Part shown: positions 9,570 through 22,139 of the stretch, in pieces
Numbering within the stretch: the first letter of the stretch is position 1
How the letters are laid out: each line of letters opens with the position of its first letter
Assembly (NCBI RefSeq): GCF_910592395.1
Contig: NC_088320.1
Span: forward strand, 14,938,501-15,002,500
Direction of reading: 5' to 3'
Source: Lineus longissimus
Taxonomy: Eukaryota > Nemertea > Pilidiophora > Heteronemertea > Lineidae
Length of the DNA stretch: 64,000 nucleotides
Program-made: the position numbers and the translations under genes
Notes under the pieces: generated by a model
Told to the model about the DNA's origin: nothing
Databases searched by the model: none
Seen by the model: only the letters and a program-made list of their open reading frames with translations

Positions 9570-10895
9570 GAGGAAGAAAACCTTTACTGCAGGGCATTTA
9601 AATAGATCGAAAAACTCTGCATTTTGATCATCACTAAACTGAGTTTGATGGAACAAATAACAATCAAGTTTAGGCACCCTGTTTGAACATTTCAGCTGCT
9701 CTGTTAATTTAGGTCAAACGATGTCTTAACATCCTCTCCGGCATAGAAGCTTAAATTGTACAATGGTTCATGGCCAGTCATATGATAAGGCTAGACATGC
9801 CAATGTTTTAGTCCTAGGGAAACGGCGCCTTAGAAAATCGTTAGTTTAGTTTGATGTTCCTGTTAGCATATACCATAGCATAGTAAAGTAGAGAGTGAAT
9901 AAAACATGGTATGCTTCTAATATGTGTGTTAATTTATTCAACTCCTAAGTGATTCCGCGATACTGTCGAGTTTGCCTAATACCAAATAAGTGAGCTTTTA
10001 TACACCAGTCATCTTTTTGTACAGCATTTTAATACATCTGTTTGTAGGCAAACATTTGCCTTACAGTTGGGGTTGCCACTGTGTTTCAATATCAGTTTGT
10101 TCACATTATTAATCATGGTCCGGATCAGCAGGTGGCGGCAGACGAAACCGCTCTTAGAATATCGAGGTAACATCAAATATGCACAGGTGGCATGGCTAGT
10201 TTTGGGTACTTGTGTCCGTTTTAAAAGCGTAACGCCAGTGCATAAACAGCACTATCTATTTGCATTAATAGTCACACCGAATACCAACAGGTGGCAGGGC
10301 GGACGAATATCTGATGCGCCAAAACATTTTCGAAAATCGCCGTCGTATAATAGAGGGAGAACAATTTTTTCCGCGAGATGCATGTCTTGCATTCAAAAAC
10401 ATGTTGTCATCATGTTTCATATTATGTTTTCTTTTCAAGTATGACCTTATGTCGAGCTTTCTCGTACGGCAAAACATAGGGTTCATGTCAACACACTCTA
10501 ATTAGCAGGACAATACTGTTGGTAAAATAAATAACCTTAAATTATTAGAATCATTATTACTACACACAGCGAAATGGATAATAAATAGTATAAAGCGGAA
10601 ACTGAAAATGTCAAACGCTAAAAATCAGTGAAATTACAGAGTATTATATAACGCAAATGAATGACTTCATAGTATTTTAGCCCTTCATTGAAATCAAATA
10701 TCGGCGCAATGCACTTATACTAGACTGTGAAATGGTGCTATTCGAGGGACGATAACCCCGTGAATAAATGAGCCGAACAGTCTTGTCGACCGACAATTCT
10801 CACTTGGAAACTACGGTATGCTTGCATGTGCTCAACAGCTATGCACGTTGAACTACTGCGCATCCATGTTTAACGTGGGACAATGAAATTGTGTA
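9570..10895. other. Spacer between the element and the receptor array; no gene seen
   Basis: No coding frame of note and no homology to the receptor units. It ends at a poly-C tract at 10901. Confidence 0.5.
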
Positions 10896-10900
10896 ATATG

Positions 10901-10917
10901 CCCCCCCCCCCCCCCCC
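10901..10917. repeat. Poly-C tract at the left boundary of the receptor array
   Basis: Seventeen C. Sequence homologous to the receptor units begins a few dozen bases to its right (about 10940, matching 17160 onward). Confidence 0.9.
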
Positions 10918-10939
10918 GAGCCAACAGCCTCCAAGCCTC

Positions 10940-11765
10940 CGCACACACAAAGTTTTATTCGTTGATTTTCTTGAATTTATTTGTCGAGTGAGAAATACTT
11001 GATGTTAACTTGATGATCCAAATTGTAATAGTATGTGGGATGAAATACCTGGCTTTCATGCGGCGAACATTTGTATTATGTCTTGCTGACAACATATCAG
11101 TCGCATATATCTTGCTGACAAATAGAAGTGAGTAAAGAACACAAACCCCAATGGAACCGACTTCATCAACGTGTTGATTATCATTGGAAACAGCGCGTTA
11201 AACCACCACCACTTACTTATACCGAAGTTCTCTCAGCCGTCTATTCATTTTTCATCCAGTCGGCCAATTTCCTATTCCAAACAAAACTCTCTGTAATTTT
11301 CTCACATCGGTTTCCAAATGAGACTCTCCGTGAAACACCTCCAAATTACGTCACAATTTTCCCCCTTATACAATAATGATCGACGTCAACACCTCCATGA
11401 TGGTGAACTCGAACTCCTTTTCGCAATCGGACTACCACTGCAGAGAACCACCGAATATGGATAGAAACGCAGCATAACCCTCTTCGTCATCCTATTAGTC
11501 AATGGAACACGAGATAAGAACAGTGTGAAAAGAGAACATTATTTCTGCAAACCAATTCGAAAAGTTTCGATTCAATCACACCAGATGCGTAGCTTTAAAA
11601 GCAAATATCCACCTTGCAACTGGAGAAATTACTATATCGGTCTTTTGTTCGGTTTTGGTGACAAGCCATTTCACACTTCAATTAGGCCACCTAATGAACT
11701 CTATTATTCTCTTCTAATTTATCAACGTGCTTTGACGCCGGCAGCTATATACATGTAGGTCTAAT
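10940..11765 (-). repeat. Orphan upstream module of a missing receptor
   Basis: This matches the region that elsewhere lies upstream of each receptor (compare 17160-18165), but the receptor it should serve (below 10940) is absent. The array was cut here. Confidence 0.65.
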
Positions 11766-11819
11766 GATGTGAGCTAGGGGGTATTTAGTGACATTTCAAT
11801 GCTATATTTATTTTTTGTT

Positions 11820-12080
11820 GCATTCAAACACCTTCTCCAATGCCTGTCTAAACCGACGGCCCGTTGCACAGTTCATGTAGATGAAAAACATGACAAAGCT
11901 GTTTAAATTGCTCAAAAAGTATGAAATATTGAGAATATCAAAATTGGTCTAGTCGATATCGAGACTTGAAGACGATGGAATTAGGCAACGTATTTATGAC
12001 ATCTCGCCTGGGAGATGTAAAATCAATACCACTGTGACAGCCGGATTGCTTACATGTATACCACTGAGGAGTCGTGTTGC
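11820..12080 (-). pseudogene. GPCR relic, TM6-TM7 and C-terminus
   Basis: The minus strand encodes a decayed TM7 region ending RRFRQALEKVF with in-frame stops and an extra codon pair in the FFIY region. It corresponds to about the last 80 codons of the neighbouring receptors. The same kind of relic recurs four more times in the array. Confidence 0.75.
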
Positions 12081-12233
12081 TTCACAGAGATGTTATGACG
12101 TTTTATTTTTCTAATACCGGGAAATTGTATTGATGATGGTCTATTTTATTCTTATTGTCCAGATACCACATGCTATGGCTAAATTGTGAGAGAAAAGCAT
12201 TTGTTTTCTGACATTCTACTCCCAAACCAAATA

Positions 12234-13263
12234 TTAGTTTTGGTTACATTTGAATACCTTTCGCAAGGCTTGTCTAAACCGTCGTCCCAATGCACAGTAG
12301 ATGAAGAAATTGAGAAAACTGTTCAAATTGCTCAGAAAGTAGCAAATATCGAGAACGCCAAAATAAGCATTACTGTCAATATCGAGACCTGAATAGGATT
12401 GAATTAATCCAAATACTTGGGAAAGCCCGCCCGGGAGTTCTAGAATTATAAATATCACCACCACTGTGACCACTCTATGCGTAACCATCTTAATCAGTTT
12501 GTCTCGCTCTGCGTCTTTCTTGGTGAGATGTCTAGTAGTCGCCTGATTTAGGCTCAATGATATCAAGCGAGTGAAGATTATAAGGCTCGTTATTGGTATC
12601 AATGAATTAATAATGATATGAATGACTCCAATGTAGGTGATGTCGAAGTAATAGTTAAAGTACAAAGCTGTGTACTTCCACCAGGGTAGGATCATACGTG
12701 AGCAAGGGTCGTAAAGAAATGTCACCTCGTAGGAACAGGGGTATTCGATACAAGAAGGCGCCAAAACAGATTGCGGATAGCGAAATGTAGGCACTCCTCT
12801 TTGTGCATAAAGCTGCCGCCAACAGTGGCCTGCAGACTGCAATGAATCGCTCAGTGGCAACACAAAAAGTGATATAGATGGATGCAGTCTTTGAAAAGAA
12901 TATCAGTGTGCGGAGATAACTGTATGCGTGCGCATGCAACAAAATATACTCGAACCAAAACCCCGTATAGTTATACAGGGCCTGCATTGATTCACCAAAT
13001 ACTTGCGAAATCAAGACTGAACTATCGGTTACTGCTAAACCTTGTAGCAGCACTGAAGTTGATGTGTATGGCCGCTCATGTGCTATACCAATAATTGCAA
13101 GTATATTTGCTGGAAAGCCAATTACTGCCATGATTAATGCCAATGGTACATTAACGGTGAAAACCGCAAAATCATAGAAACCAATCAAAGGCAGTATTGG
13201 ATACAAACATGTTCCATTCTCTCTGTATCTAGTGAAAGTAATGGTCGCGTTTGTTGTCGCCAT
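12234..13263 (-). pseudogene. Alpha-type GPCR pseudogene (5-nt deletion)
   Basis: This is a full-length copy of the alpha receptor at 18727-19761 but 5 bases shorter (1030 versus 1035). The loss lies near 12730, where CTCGTAGGAAC replaces CTCGTACGAGAGGAAC, in the codons just after TM4. It shifts the frame, so the first frame (ATG at 13263, TM1-TM4) ends early and the second frame carries TM5-TM7 to the KCNQN end. An upstream in-frame ATG at 13296 exists, but the conserved start is at 13263. ERF, LAVTD and the TM7 motif are otherwise kept, so decay is recent. Confidence 0.85.
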
Positions 13264-13399
13264 CGCAGCTGGTTTAACCGTCAAATCTACGAGCATGAAA
13301 TAGATAATTTTGTAACATCTAGTTCACCAGTTGGCATCCCTGGATAAAGAAGCTCTTTGTTACACGATAGACCAATTTTCTGGTCGTTACTGCGACATG

Positions 13400-13531
13400 C
13401 TTATCACTCTGTTGTGTATAAACGGCGAATAACACCAAGTTATAGAACCAAATCAAGCGTTATATCGGATACAAACATAGTCCAAGCTTTATCAATGTGC
13501 TAAAAAGAGTGGCCTCGCCAGTTCTCACCAT
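13400..13531 (-). pseudogene. Duplicated receptor N-terminus (relic) upstream of 12234-13263
   Basis: The minus strand reads a decayed version of the first ~35 receptor codons (starting near 13531), with the LCLYP-like and FYNL-like pieces recognisable. Confidence 0.6.
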
Positions 13532-13718
13532 TGTAAATGTTTCTATCTAAAATTCTACGAGCGAATCATCACATTTTTATAGAAAAATTGCTACTAGCTT
13601 TGGCTGTTTCCATCAGGCACTTTGACAGGTGGCTGTCTGGATAAAGAAGCTCTCGGTTCAAGTCAAAATTGCTGAACTAATCTTCCGGTCGATGCTGCGT
13701 ATCACTGCCTTGTCGAGG

Positions 13719-13726
13719 TGACGTCA
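13719..13726. promoter_or_regulatory. CRE palindrome TGACGTCA
   Basis: Perfect 8-bp CRE, 456 bp upstream of the ATG at 13263, inside a conserved GAGGTGACGTCATGATC context. Confidence 0.6.
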
Positions 13727-14468
13727 TGATCCAGATTTATTTGGTGAATGGAATGAGAAAGACCTGACTTATTTAAACTGGTTTTTCAATGTTGCATGAA
13801 ATACCCAACTTTCTTGCGGCGTCCGGTTAACATTTGTGTTTTGGCTTATATATCGCCGACAAACTGGAGCGATTTAATAAATGAAAAACCCCAAGGAAAT
13901 GATTTCATCAATGTATTGATTATCATCGAAAACAAGGCATCATTATTTGCCAAATATTAAACCTCCTACCAACATTAACACTTAACAAAGTTCTCTCAGC
14001 CGTCTATTTATTTTTCATTCATGGTTGGCCAATTTCCGATTCCTGTGCGGCAGTTCGAACAAATTTCACGCATCCTTTCCCAATGAGACGGTCATTGCAT
14101 CACCTGAAACAACTTGACCATATCCTCCTTTATCTTATGATAATGATCGACGTAAACACCTCCATGATGGTGAACTCGAACTCCTTTTAGCAATCGGACT
14201 ACCACTGCAGAGAACCACCGAATATGGATAGAAACGCAGCATAACCCTCTTCGTCAACCTATCAGTCATAGGGACACGTAATGACAACAGTGTGAATAGA
14301 GATCATATATTTCTGCAAACCTATTAAACGTGTTTCTATTCAATCACACTAGATGCGTACCTTTGAAAAGAAACATCCACCTCGCAACTTGAGAAATTGT
14401 TTTATAATATCGATGTTGTATTCTGTTTCGGTGATACGGATCATGATACCAGTATCTAATGTTTAAGT

Positions 14469-14790
14469 TTACTGTTTGAGGCAGTTCTTGGGTTTGTAGG
14501 GGGATTCTTTACAAAAATGCCCCGAAACAGATCGCGAATGGAGAAATGCAGGCATTCCTTTTTGTGCATAAAAAGCTGCCGCCCACAGTGACCTGCAGAC
14601 ATCAATGAATCGCTCAGTGGCAACACAAACAGTGACACAGATGGATGCAGACTTTAAGAAGAAAATCAGTGTGCGGAGATAACTGTATGCGTACGTATGA
14701 AACCAAATACACTCGAACCAAAAACCCGTGTAGTCGCACAGGACCGGCATCGATTCAACAAATACTGGCGAAACCAAGTCTGTCCACAAA
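14469..14790 (-). pseudogene. GPCR fragment, end of TM2 to TM4
   Basis: It encodes a segment equivalent to receptor residues ~79-174 (DYTGFWFE, then an ATERF-type TM3 end). It is broken by an insertion at the codons for the TM4 start and has no 5' or 3' receptor part. The same fragment recurs at 24375 and 34395, always downstream of a beta-type gene. Confidence 0.8.
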
Positions 14791-14909
14791 CTAAAAAACA
14801 TGGTTTCTACTCAGAACTTCACTCGATGTGTCTTAACGTGTCTGACTACGCTTAACCACGCCCTTGACCACACCCTTGTCCCAGACCTTAACTGGGTCCA
14901 TTGTTTGCG

Positions 14910-15041
14910 TATAAATTAGCACGGGTCGTAATTGTCTTCACCAGCAGAAAAACAAGAAACTAACAACGTGACAAATCGCGCGTAAAACAAATGAACCAAG
15001 CCAGAAGAGGTAAGTCATTCAGTGCAAACTGTGGGTAAAGT
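14910..15041 (+). promoter_or_regulatory. TATA box and short ORF start on the plus strand, copy 1
   Basis: TATAAAT at 14910-14916 lies 81 bp before an ATG at 14991 that is followed after six codons by a GTAAGT donor-like site. In this copy an extra base closes the frame after about 15 codons. See the intact copy at 24814-25029. Confidence 0.3.
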
Positions 15042-15695
15042 TCCTGTGAACAAGGTACCTGGTGTTAATCATCATTGTAAACCTCGTTCGCCTGTTGCAT
15101 CTTGGCCTGCGTACACTGAGACATGAGAGACATGATGTACATAGGGAGGAAATTCCCATTACGTCATTCTCATGAATGAATTCTGAATAAGTGCCGAAAA
15201 TATGGGTATAAACCAATCGGCGTCGTCAGGTGTGTAAAAATAAATCGCATTCCTATATGATGAAATGCGTAGATGCAATGACGGGGACGAAGCTGAAAGT
15301 CCACCTCGGGGCATTCGGGCAGCTGGAAGACGCTTCCCGCGCTACTAATAACGAATAACGAACAATGAGTTATACTGTACGATTTGAAAGACAATCAGAA
15401 AAAGACTTCGGACACTTTCAGAAAAGAAAGATATTAATAAAACAGGGGAAAACAAACATATTGAAGTAGAAAACCGCCAACTCCTTTAAGATGGGGCCGG
15501 AGAGTGAGGTGAATGCTTTGTTTTTCGACATTAATAAAAACAAAGGGTTTCATATGACTCATGATCAAAATCAGCTGGTTTCAACCACTGCCACAGGGCG
15601 ATGTAGTCGCTTCTTGCTTCTTTTTTGTAGGCAGAAACAAGAGCCACCCTCTAGATTTCACAAGAAGATCGGGAATTCGTGACATCATTGCAATA

Positions 15696-16731
15696 TCAAC
15701 TTCGGCGACACTGAAATACCTTCCGCAGGGCTTGTCTGAACCGTTGGCCTGTTGAACAGTAAATGAAGAAATTAACAAAACTGTTTAAATTGCTCAGAAA
15801 GTATGAAATTTCGAGAACACTCCAGCTGATATAAATGTCTAAATCGAGACTAGAGTATGATTGACTTGCTCCAATTATTTGAGAAAGCCCGCCTGGCATC
15901 TCTAGTATTATAAATATAACCACCACGGTCACCACCCGATACGTAACCATCCTCATTTGTTTGTCTCGCTGTACGTCATTCTTGGTGAGACGAGAAGTAG
16001 CCGCCTGCTTTAGGATAGATAATATCAAGCCGGTGAGGATTGAGAGACTAATTATTGGTATCAATGAATTGATAATGATATGAAGGCTTACTATGTATAT
16101 CAGATCAAAATAATAGTCAAAGTACAAGTCAGTATTATGCCACCATGGCAAGATCATACGCGAGCAAGGGTCGTTATGGAATTCGACTCCATATGAGAGG
16201 AACAGGGGGGTTCTATACAAAAACGCCCCGAAACAGATCGCGAATAGTGAAATGTAGACGTTCCTTTTTGTGCATTATAGCTGCCGCCCACAGAGGCCTG
16301 CAGACAGCAGTGAATGCCTCTGTGGCAACACAAACAGTGACACAGATGGATGCAGTCTTTGAAAAGAAAATCAAAGTGCGGAGATAACTGTATGCGTGCG
16401 TATGAAACAAAATATACTCGAACCAAAAACCCCTGTAGATGTACAAGTTTTGCAATGATTTTCCAAATAATACCGAAACCAAGACCAGACTGTCAGCAAC
16501 GGCTAAACCTTGTAGCAGCACAGAAGTTGATGTGTATGGCCGCTCATATCCTATGCCAATAATCGCAAGTATATTTGCTGGAAAGCCAATTACTGCCATG
16601 ATTAATGTTAATGGTACATTAACGGTGAAAATCGCCAAATCATAGAAACCAATCAAAGGCTGTGTTGAATACAAACATGTTCCATTCTCTCTGGATATGG
16701 TGAAAGGAATGGTCTCTTTAGTTGTCGCCAT
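15696..16731 (-). pseudogene. Beta-type GPCR pseudogene (1-nt insertion, lost ER motif)
   Basis: This is a full-length beta receptor copy, one base longer than the 1035-nt intact genes. An extra T near 16275 (GCATTATAGC instead of GCATATAGC) shifts the frame after TM3, so TM4 is read out of frame. The second frame carries TM5-TM7 to the CRRS end. The TM3 motif reads ATEAF instead of ATERF, so the arginine that couples to G proteins is also gone. The conserved start is the ATG at 16731; an earlier in-frame ATG lies at 16758. Confidence 0.85.
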
Positions 16732-16780
16732 CGCAGCTGGTTTCAAATCTACGAGCATAAAGTTGATATTTTTGTAACAT

Positions 16781-16984
16781 CTAGTTCACCAGTTGGCACC
16801 CCTGGATACAGCAGCTCTTGGTGACGAAAGACCAATTTTCTGGTGCATGCGTATCACTCTGTTGTGAATAAACGGCGAATAACACCAAATCATAGAAACA
16901 AATCAAGTGATGTGTCGGATACAAACATAGTCCACGCATCAATATAGATGTGGTAAAAAGAGCGGCCTTGCAAGTTGTCACCAT
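16781..16984 (-). pseudogene. Duplicated receptor N-terminus (relic) upstream of 15696-16731
   Basis: Open frame of 67 codons that starts like the receptor (ATG ... LCLYPTH ... FYDLVLFAVY) and then diverges to a stop. Confidence 0.65.
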
Positions 16985-17151
16985 CGTCGATGTGTGTTAC
17001 CTCAAAATCAACGAGCAAATCAATGTCTACTAGCTTTGATTGTAGCTTCCATCAGTTTGCTCTCTGGATAAAGAAGCTCTCGGTTATACCTCAAGTCAAG
17101 ATCGATGCACTAATGTGCAAGTCATTGTTGCATATAAAACCCGTGTCGAGG

Positions 17152-17159
17152 TGACGTCA
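17152..17159. promoter_or_regulatory. CRE palindrome TGACGTCA
   Basis: Perfect CRE, 421 bp upstream of the ATG at 16731. Confidence 0.6.
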
Positions 17160-18209
17160 TGATCAAGTTTTATTCGTTGATTTTGTTGAATTATTTGTTG
17201 AGTGACAAAAACTTGACCATGTTGACTTGATGATCCAATGGCTTTCATGCGGCGAACATTTGTATTTTGGCTTGCTGACAACATATCAGTCACATGTATC
17301 TTGCCGCCAAACAGGAGTGATTAAAGAACACAAACCCCAATGGACTGATTTCATCAATGTGTTGATTATCGTCGGAAACAACGCGTTAAATTGCCAGACG
17401 TTCAACCACCACCACTAACTTATAACGAAGTTCTCTAAGCCGTCAATTCATTTTTCATACAGCCAATTTCCTATTCCTATGGTGTGATTCGAACAAAACT
17501 CTCTGTTTTTTCTCACATCGGTTTCCAAATGAGACTGGCCGTGAATCACATCCAATTACTTCACAATATCCTCCTTTATCTTGTGATATTGATCAACGTA
17601 AACACCTCCATGATGGTGAACTCGAACTCCTTTTAGCAATCGGACTACCACTGCAGAGAACCACCGAATATGGATAGAAACGCAGCATAACGCTCTTTGT
17701 CAACCTATCAGTCAATGGGGCACAAAAACAGAACAGTGTGAATAGAGAATATAAAGTATATTTCTGTATATTTCCAAAAAGTTTCGATTCAATCACACTA
17801 GATGCGTAATTTTGAAAACAAATGTTCAAACCTTGCAACTGGAGAAATTACTTTATAAGAACGGTGTTGTGTTCGGTTTTGGTGAAAACGGAATACTGTT
17901 GAATGCTGAACAATGGAAGAAATCGGTTTAATGTTTAAGTTTACTGTGAGATGCAGTTCTTGTGAATATTGCTAAACGGTTCATACATCGCTGTGATCAT
18001 ATCTCCCCCATTATACATTCGCAGTCGCCTAATGATGTTCTCACTGAATATACCAAGTCTAGCTAACAAGCAATTTTACACTTCAATTATGCCACTTATT
18101 GAACTCTATCATTCTCTTCTAATTTATCAACGTAGTTTGACTCCGGCAGTTATATAGGCTAATGATGTGAGCTAGGGGGTATTTACTGCCACATTTTATT
18201 TTTGATTGC

Positions 18210-18440
18210 ATTAAAACATCTTCTCCAATGCCTGTCTTAATCGACGGCCCGATGCACAGTAGATAAAAAAAATGACAAAGCTGTTTAAATTGCTCAGAAA
18301 GAATGAAATATTAAGAATACCAAAATTGGTCCAGTCTATATCGAGACCTGAATATGATGGAATTAGTCAACGTATTTGTGACATCTCGCCTGGGAGATGT
18401 AAAATCAATACCACTTTGACAACCGGATACGATACAGAGG
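18210..18440 (-). pseudogene. GPCR relic, TM6-TM7 and C-terminus
   Basis: Decayed TM7 and helix-8 coding sequence on the minus strand, homologous to the relic at 11820. It lies about 290 bp downstream of the alpha gene at 18727. Confidence 0.75.
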
Positions 18441-18726
18441 AGCCGTGTTGCTTCACAGTGATCCTACCGTATTTCAATGAGGGGCCGCGTCGCAACACAG
18501 GGACGCTAACATATTACAAGTAGAGGCCGTGTCACGACGTACATGTCGATCATTGAGGAACCGTGTCGTTTCACAGAGAATATGTTATGACGTTTTATTT
18601 TTCTAATGCCGGGAAATTGTAATTGATAATGGTATATAATATTCGTATTGCCCAGATACCACATGCTATGGCTAAATTGTGAGAGAAAACCATTTGTTTT
18701 CTGACATTCTACTCCCAAACCAAATA

Positions 18727-19761
18727 TCAGTTTTGGTTACATTTGAATACCTTTCCCAAGGCTTGTCTAAACCGTCGTCCCAATGCACAGTAGATGAAGA
18801 AATTGACAACACTGTTCAAATTGCTCAAAAAGTAGGAAATATCGAGAACGCCAGAATAAGCATTACTGTCGATATCGAGACCTGAATAGGATTGAATTAA
18901 TCCAAGTACTTGGGAAAGCCCGCCCGGGAGTTCTAGAATTATAAATATCACCACCACTGTGACCACTCTATGCGTAACCATCTTAATCAGTTTGGCTCGC
19001 TCTGCGTCTTTCTTGGTGAGATGTCTAGTAGTCGCCTGATTTAGGCTCAATGATATCAAGCGAGTTAAGATTATAAGGCTCGTTATTGGTATCAATGAAT
19101 TAATAATGATATGAATGACACTTATGTAGGTGATGTGGAAGTAATAGTTAAAGTACAAAGCTGTGTACTTCCACCAGGGTAGGATCATACGTGAGCAAGG
19201 GTCGTAACGAAATGACACCTCGTACGAGAGGAACAGGGGTATTCGATACAAGAAGGCGCCAAAACAGATTGCGGATAGCGAAATGTAGGCATTCCTCTTA
19301 GTGCATAAAGCTGCCGCCAACAGTGGCCTGCAGACTGCAATGAATCGCTCAGTGGCAACACAAATAGTGATATAGATGGATGAAGTCTTTGAAAAGAAAA
19401 TCATTGTGCGGAGATAACTGTATGCGTGCGCATGCAACATAATATACTCGAACCAAAACCCCGTATAGTTATACAGGGCCTGCATTGATTCACCAAATAC
19501 TTGCGAAATCAAGACTAAACTATCGGTTACTGCTAAACCTTGTAGCAGCACTGAAGTTGATGTGTATGGCCGCTCATATCCTATACCAATAATAGCAAGT
19601 ATATTTGCTGGAAAGCCAATTACTGCCATGATTAATGTTAATGGTACATTAACGGTGAAAACCGCAAAATCATAGAAACCAAGCAAGGGATAAATCGGAT
19701 ACAAACATATTCCATTCTCTCTGGATATGGTGAAAGGAATGGTCTCGTTGGTTGTCGCCAT
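18727..19761 (-). CDS. Rhodopsin-class GPCR, alpha type (intact, intronless)
   Basis: This 344-residue, single-exon seven-transmembrane receptor shows N53 of TM1 (PAN), D80 of TM2 (LAVTD), E138-R139-F140 at the TM3 end, P225 in TM5, P279 in TM6 and an NSVVNFFIY TM7 motif (316-324), then a basic helix 8. The TM7 pattern resembles FMRFamide/peptide-receptor relatives. Approximate membrane segments are 29-60, 71-92, 108-135, 158-178, 202-235, 265-289 and 305-325. Potential N-glycosylation sites are N5 and N98. The usual TM3 cysteine (3.25) is Tyr114; C19 in the N-terminus and C189 in ECL2 are conserved instead. The TM6 tryptophan is Glu277. In such clusters these genes usually act as chemosensory receptors; the ligand is unknown. 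The start is the ATG shared by all copies. Confidence 0.92.
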   Translation of the reverse strand: MATTNETIPFTISRENGICLYPIYPLLGFYDFAVFTVNVPLTLIMAVIGFPANILAIIGIGYERPYTSTSVLLQGLAVTDSLVLISQVFGESMQALYNYTGFWFEYIMLHAHAYSYLRTMIFFSKTSSIYITICVATERFIAVCRPLLAAALCTKRNAYISLSAICFGAFLYRIPLFLSYEVSFRYDPCSRMILPWWKYTALYFNYYFHITYISVIHIIINSLIPITSLIILTRLISLSLNQATTRHLTKKDAERAKLIKMVTHRVVTVVVIFIILELPGGLSQVLGLIQSYSGLDIDSNAYSGVLDISYFLSNLNSVVNFFIYCALGRRFRQALGKVFKCNQN

Positions 19762-19904
19762 CGCAGCTGGTTTTAACCTTCAAATCTACGAGCATAAAAT
19801 ATTACTTTTTTTATAACATACAGTTCACAAGTTGGCACCCCTGGATAAAGAAGCTCTTGGTTACACGATAGACCAATTTTCTGGTCGTTACTGCGACATG
19901 CGTA

Positions 19905-20035
19905 TCACCCCGTTGCGTGTAAACGGCGAATAACACCAAATTATAGAAACAAATCAAACAAATCAAGTGTGGGATACAAACATAGTCCACACTTTATGGA
20001 TGTGCTGAAAAAAGTGGACTCGCCAGTTGTCATCA
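19905..20035 (-). pseudogene. Duplicated receptor N-terminus (relic) upstream of 18727-19761
   Basis: Starts ATGATGACAACTGG on the minus strand and resembles the first ~35 receptor codons; a small internal duplication brings in a stop after about 31 codons. Confidence 0.6.
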
Positions 20036-20227
20036 TTGTAGATGTTTTTTACCTTAAAATCTACGAGCAAATCATCACATTTTTACAAAAAAAATGCTAC
20101 TAGCTTTGGCTGTAGTTTCCATCAGGCATTTTGACAGGTGGCTGTCTGGATAAAGAAGCTATCGGTTAAAGTCAAAATTGATGAACTAATCTTCTGGTCG
20201 ATGCTGCGTATCACTGCCTTGTCAAGG

Positions 20228-20235
20228 TGACGTCA
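20228..20235. promoter_or_regulatory. CRE palindrome TGACGTCA
   Basis: Perfect CRE, 467 bp upstream of the ATG at 19761. Confidence 0.6.
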
Positions 20236-21289
20236 TGATCCAGATTTATTTGGTGAATGGAATGAGAAAGACCTGACTTATTCAAACTGGTTTTTCAATG
20301 TTGCATGAAATACCCAACTTTCATGCGGCGTCCGGTAAACATTTGTGTTTTGGCTTATATATTGCCGACTAACTGGAGCGATTAAATAAAACAAAACCCA
20401 AAGGAAATGTTTCATAAAGGTATTGATTATCATCGAAAACAAGGCATCATTATTTGCCAGATATTAAACTTTGTTCCAACACTAACACCTAACGAAGTTC
20501 TCTTAGCCGCCTATTCGTTTTTCATTAAGTTGGCCAATTTCCAATTCCTGTTGGACAGTTCGAACAAAACTCTTTGTAAATTTCTCACATTCTGTCCAAA
20601 TGAGACTGTCTGTGCATCATCTGAAATTACTTGACAATATCATTCTTTAACTTATGATATTGATCGACGTAAAGACCTCCATGATGGTGAACTCGAACTC
20701 CTTTTAGCAATCGGACTACCACTGCAGAGAACCAGCGAATATGGATAGAAACGCAGCATAACGCTCTTCGTAAACCTATCAGCCAATGGAACATGTAATG
20801 GAAGAGTGTGAATAGAGAATATAAAGTATATTTCTGTAAACCTACCCAAAAAGTTTCGATTCAATCCCACAAGATGTGTACCTTTGAAAACAAATATCCA
20901 CCTTGCAACTGGAGAAATTACTTCATGATATCGGTGTTGTGTTCGATGTTGGTGAAAACGGAATTTTGTTGAATGCTGAACAATGGAAGAAATCGCTTTA
21001 ATGTTTAAGTTTACTGTGAGATGCAGCTCTTGTGAATATTGCTAAACGCTTCATACATCGCTGTGATCATATATCCCATTAAACGTTCGCAGTCGCCTAA
21101 TGATGTTATCACTAAATGTACCAAGTCTAGCTAACAAGCAATTTTACACTTGAGTTATGCCACTTTATGAAATTTATTTTTCTCCTCTGATTTATCAACG
21201 TACTTTGACTCCGGCAGTTATATAGGCTAATGATGTGAGCTAGGGGGTATTTACGGACATTTCACTGCCACATTTTATTTTTGATTGCA

Positions 21290-21530
21290 TTAAAACACCT
21301 TCTCCAATGCTTGTCTAAACCGCCGGCCCGATGCACAGTAGATGAAAAACATGACAAAGCTCTTTAAATTGCTCGAAAAGAATGAAATATTAAGAATACC
21401 AAAATTGGCATAGTCTATATCGAGACTTGAATATGATGGAATTAGTCCCGATATTTGTGACGTCTCGCCTGGGAGAAGTAAAATCAGTACCACTTTGACA
21501 ACCATATACAATGCAGAGGAGCCGTGTTGC
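21290..21530 (-). pseudogene. GPCR relic, TM6-TM7 and C-terminus
   Basis: The best-preserved relic: an open frame 21290-21577 includes a decayed TM6, a SSNLKSFVMFFIY TM7 and the RRFRQALEKVF end. There is no TM1-TM5. Confidence 0.8.
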
Positions 21531-22139
21531 TTCACAGTGATCCTGCCATATTTCAAAGAGGGGCCGCGTCGCAACATAGGGACGCTAAAGTGATAATATT
21601 TTTTATTACAGGGAGAGGCCGTGGCACTTCACAGTGACCATGAAATACATGTAGATTATTTAAAAGCCGCGTCGCTTCACAGAGATGTTATGACGTTGTA
21701 TTTTTCCTAATGATGAAATGCGTAGATGCAATGACGGGGACGAAGCTGAAAGTCGACCTCGGGGCACTCGGGCAGCTGGAAGACGCTTTCCGGGCTACAA
21801 ATAACGAATAATGAGTTATACTGGATGAGTTGAAACTAAATATAAAAAAAACTTCGAACGCTTTCAGAAAATTAGGTACTGATAAAACTTGGAAAAAAAC
21901 TAACATATTGAAGTAGAAAAGCGCCAACTCCTTTAAGATGGGGCTCCAAGAGCGAGGTGAATGCATTTATTTTCGACGTCAATAAAAACAAAAGGTTTCA
22001 TATGACTCAAAATCAGCTTGTTTCAATCACTGCTAATGTGCGATGTAGTCGCTTCTATTTTCGTTGTTGCAGGCAGAAAGAAAGTCACCACCTAGATTTC
22101 AGCACAAGATCAGAAACTCGTGTAATCTGGCAATATTAA

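Noticed and set aside
12186-12392. Plus-strand frames repeated in the array (also 18679, 28638 and others)
   Set aside because: They are antisense shadows of receptor TM7 coding sequence and repeat only because the receptors do.
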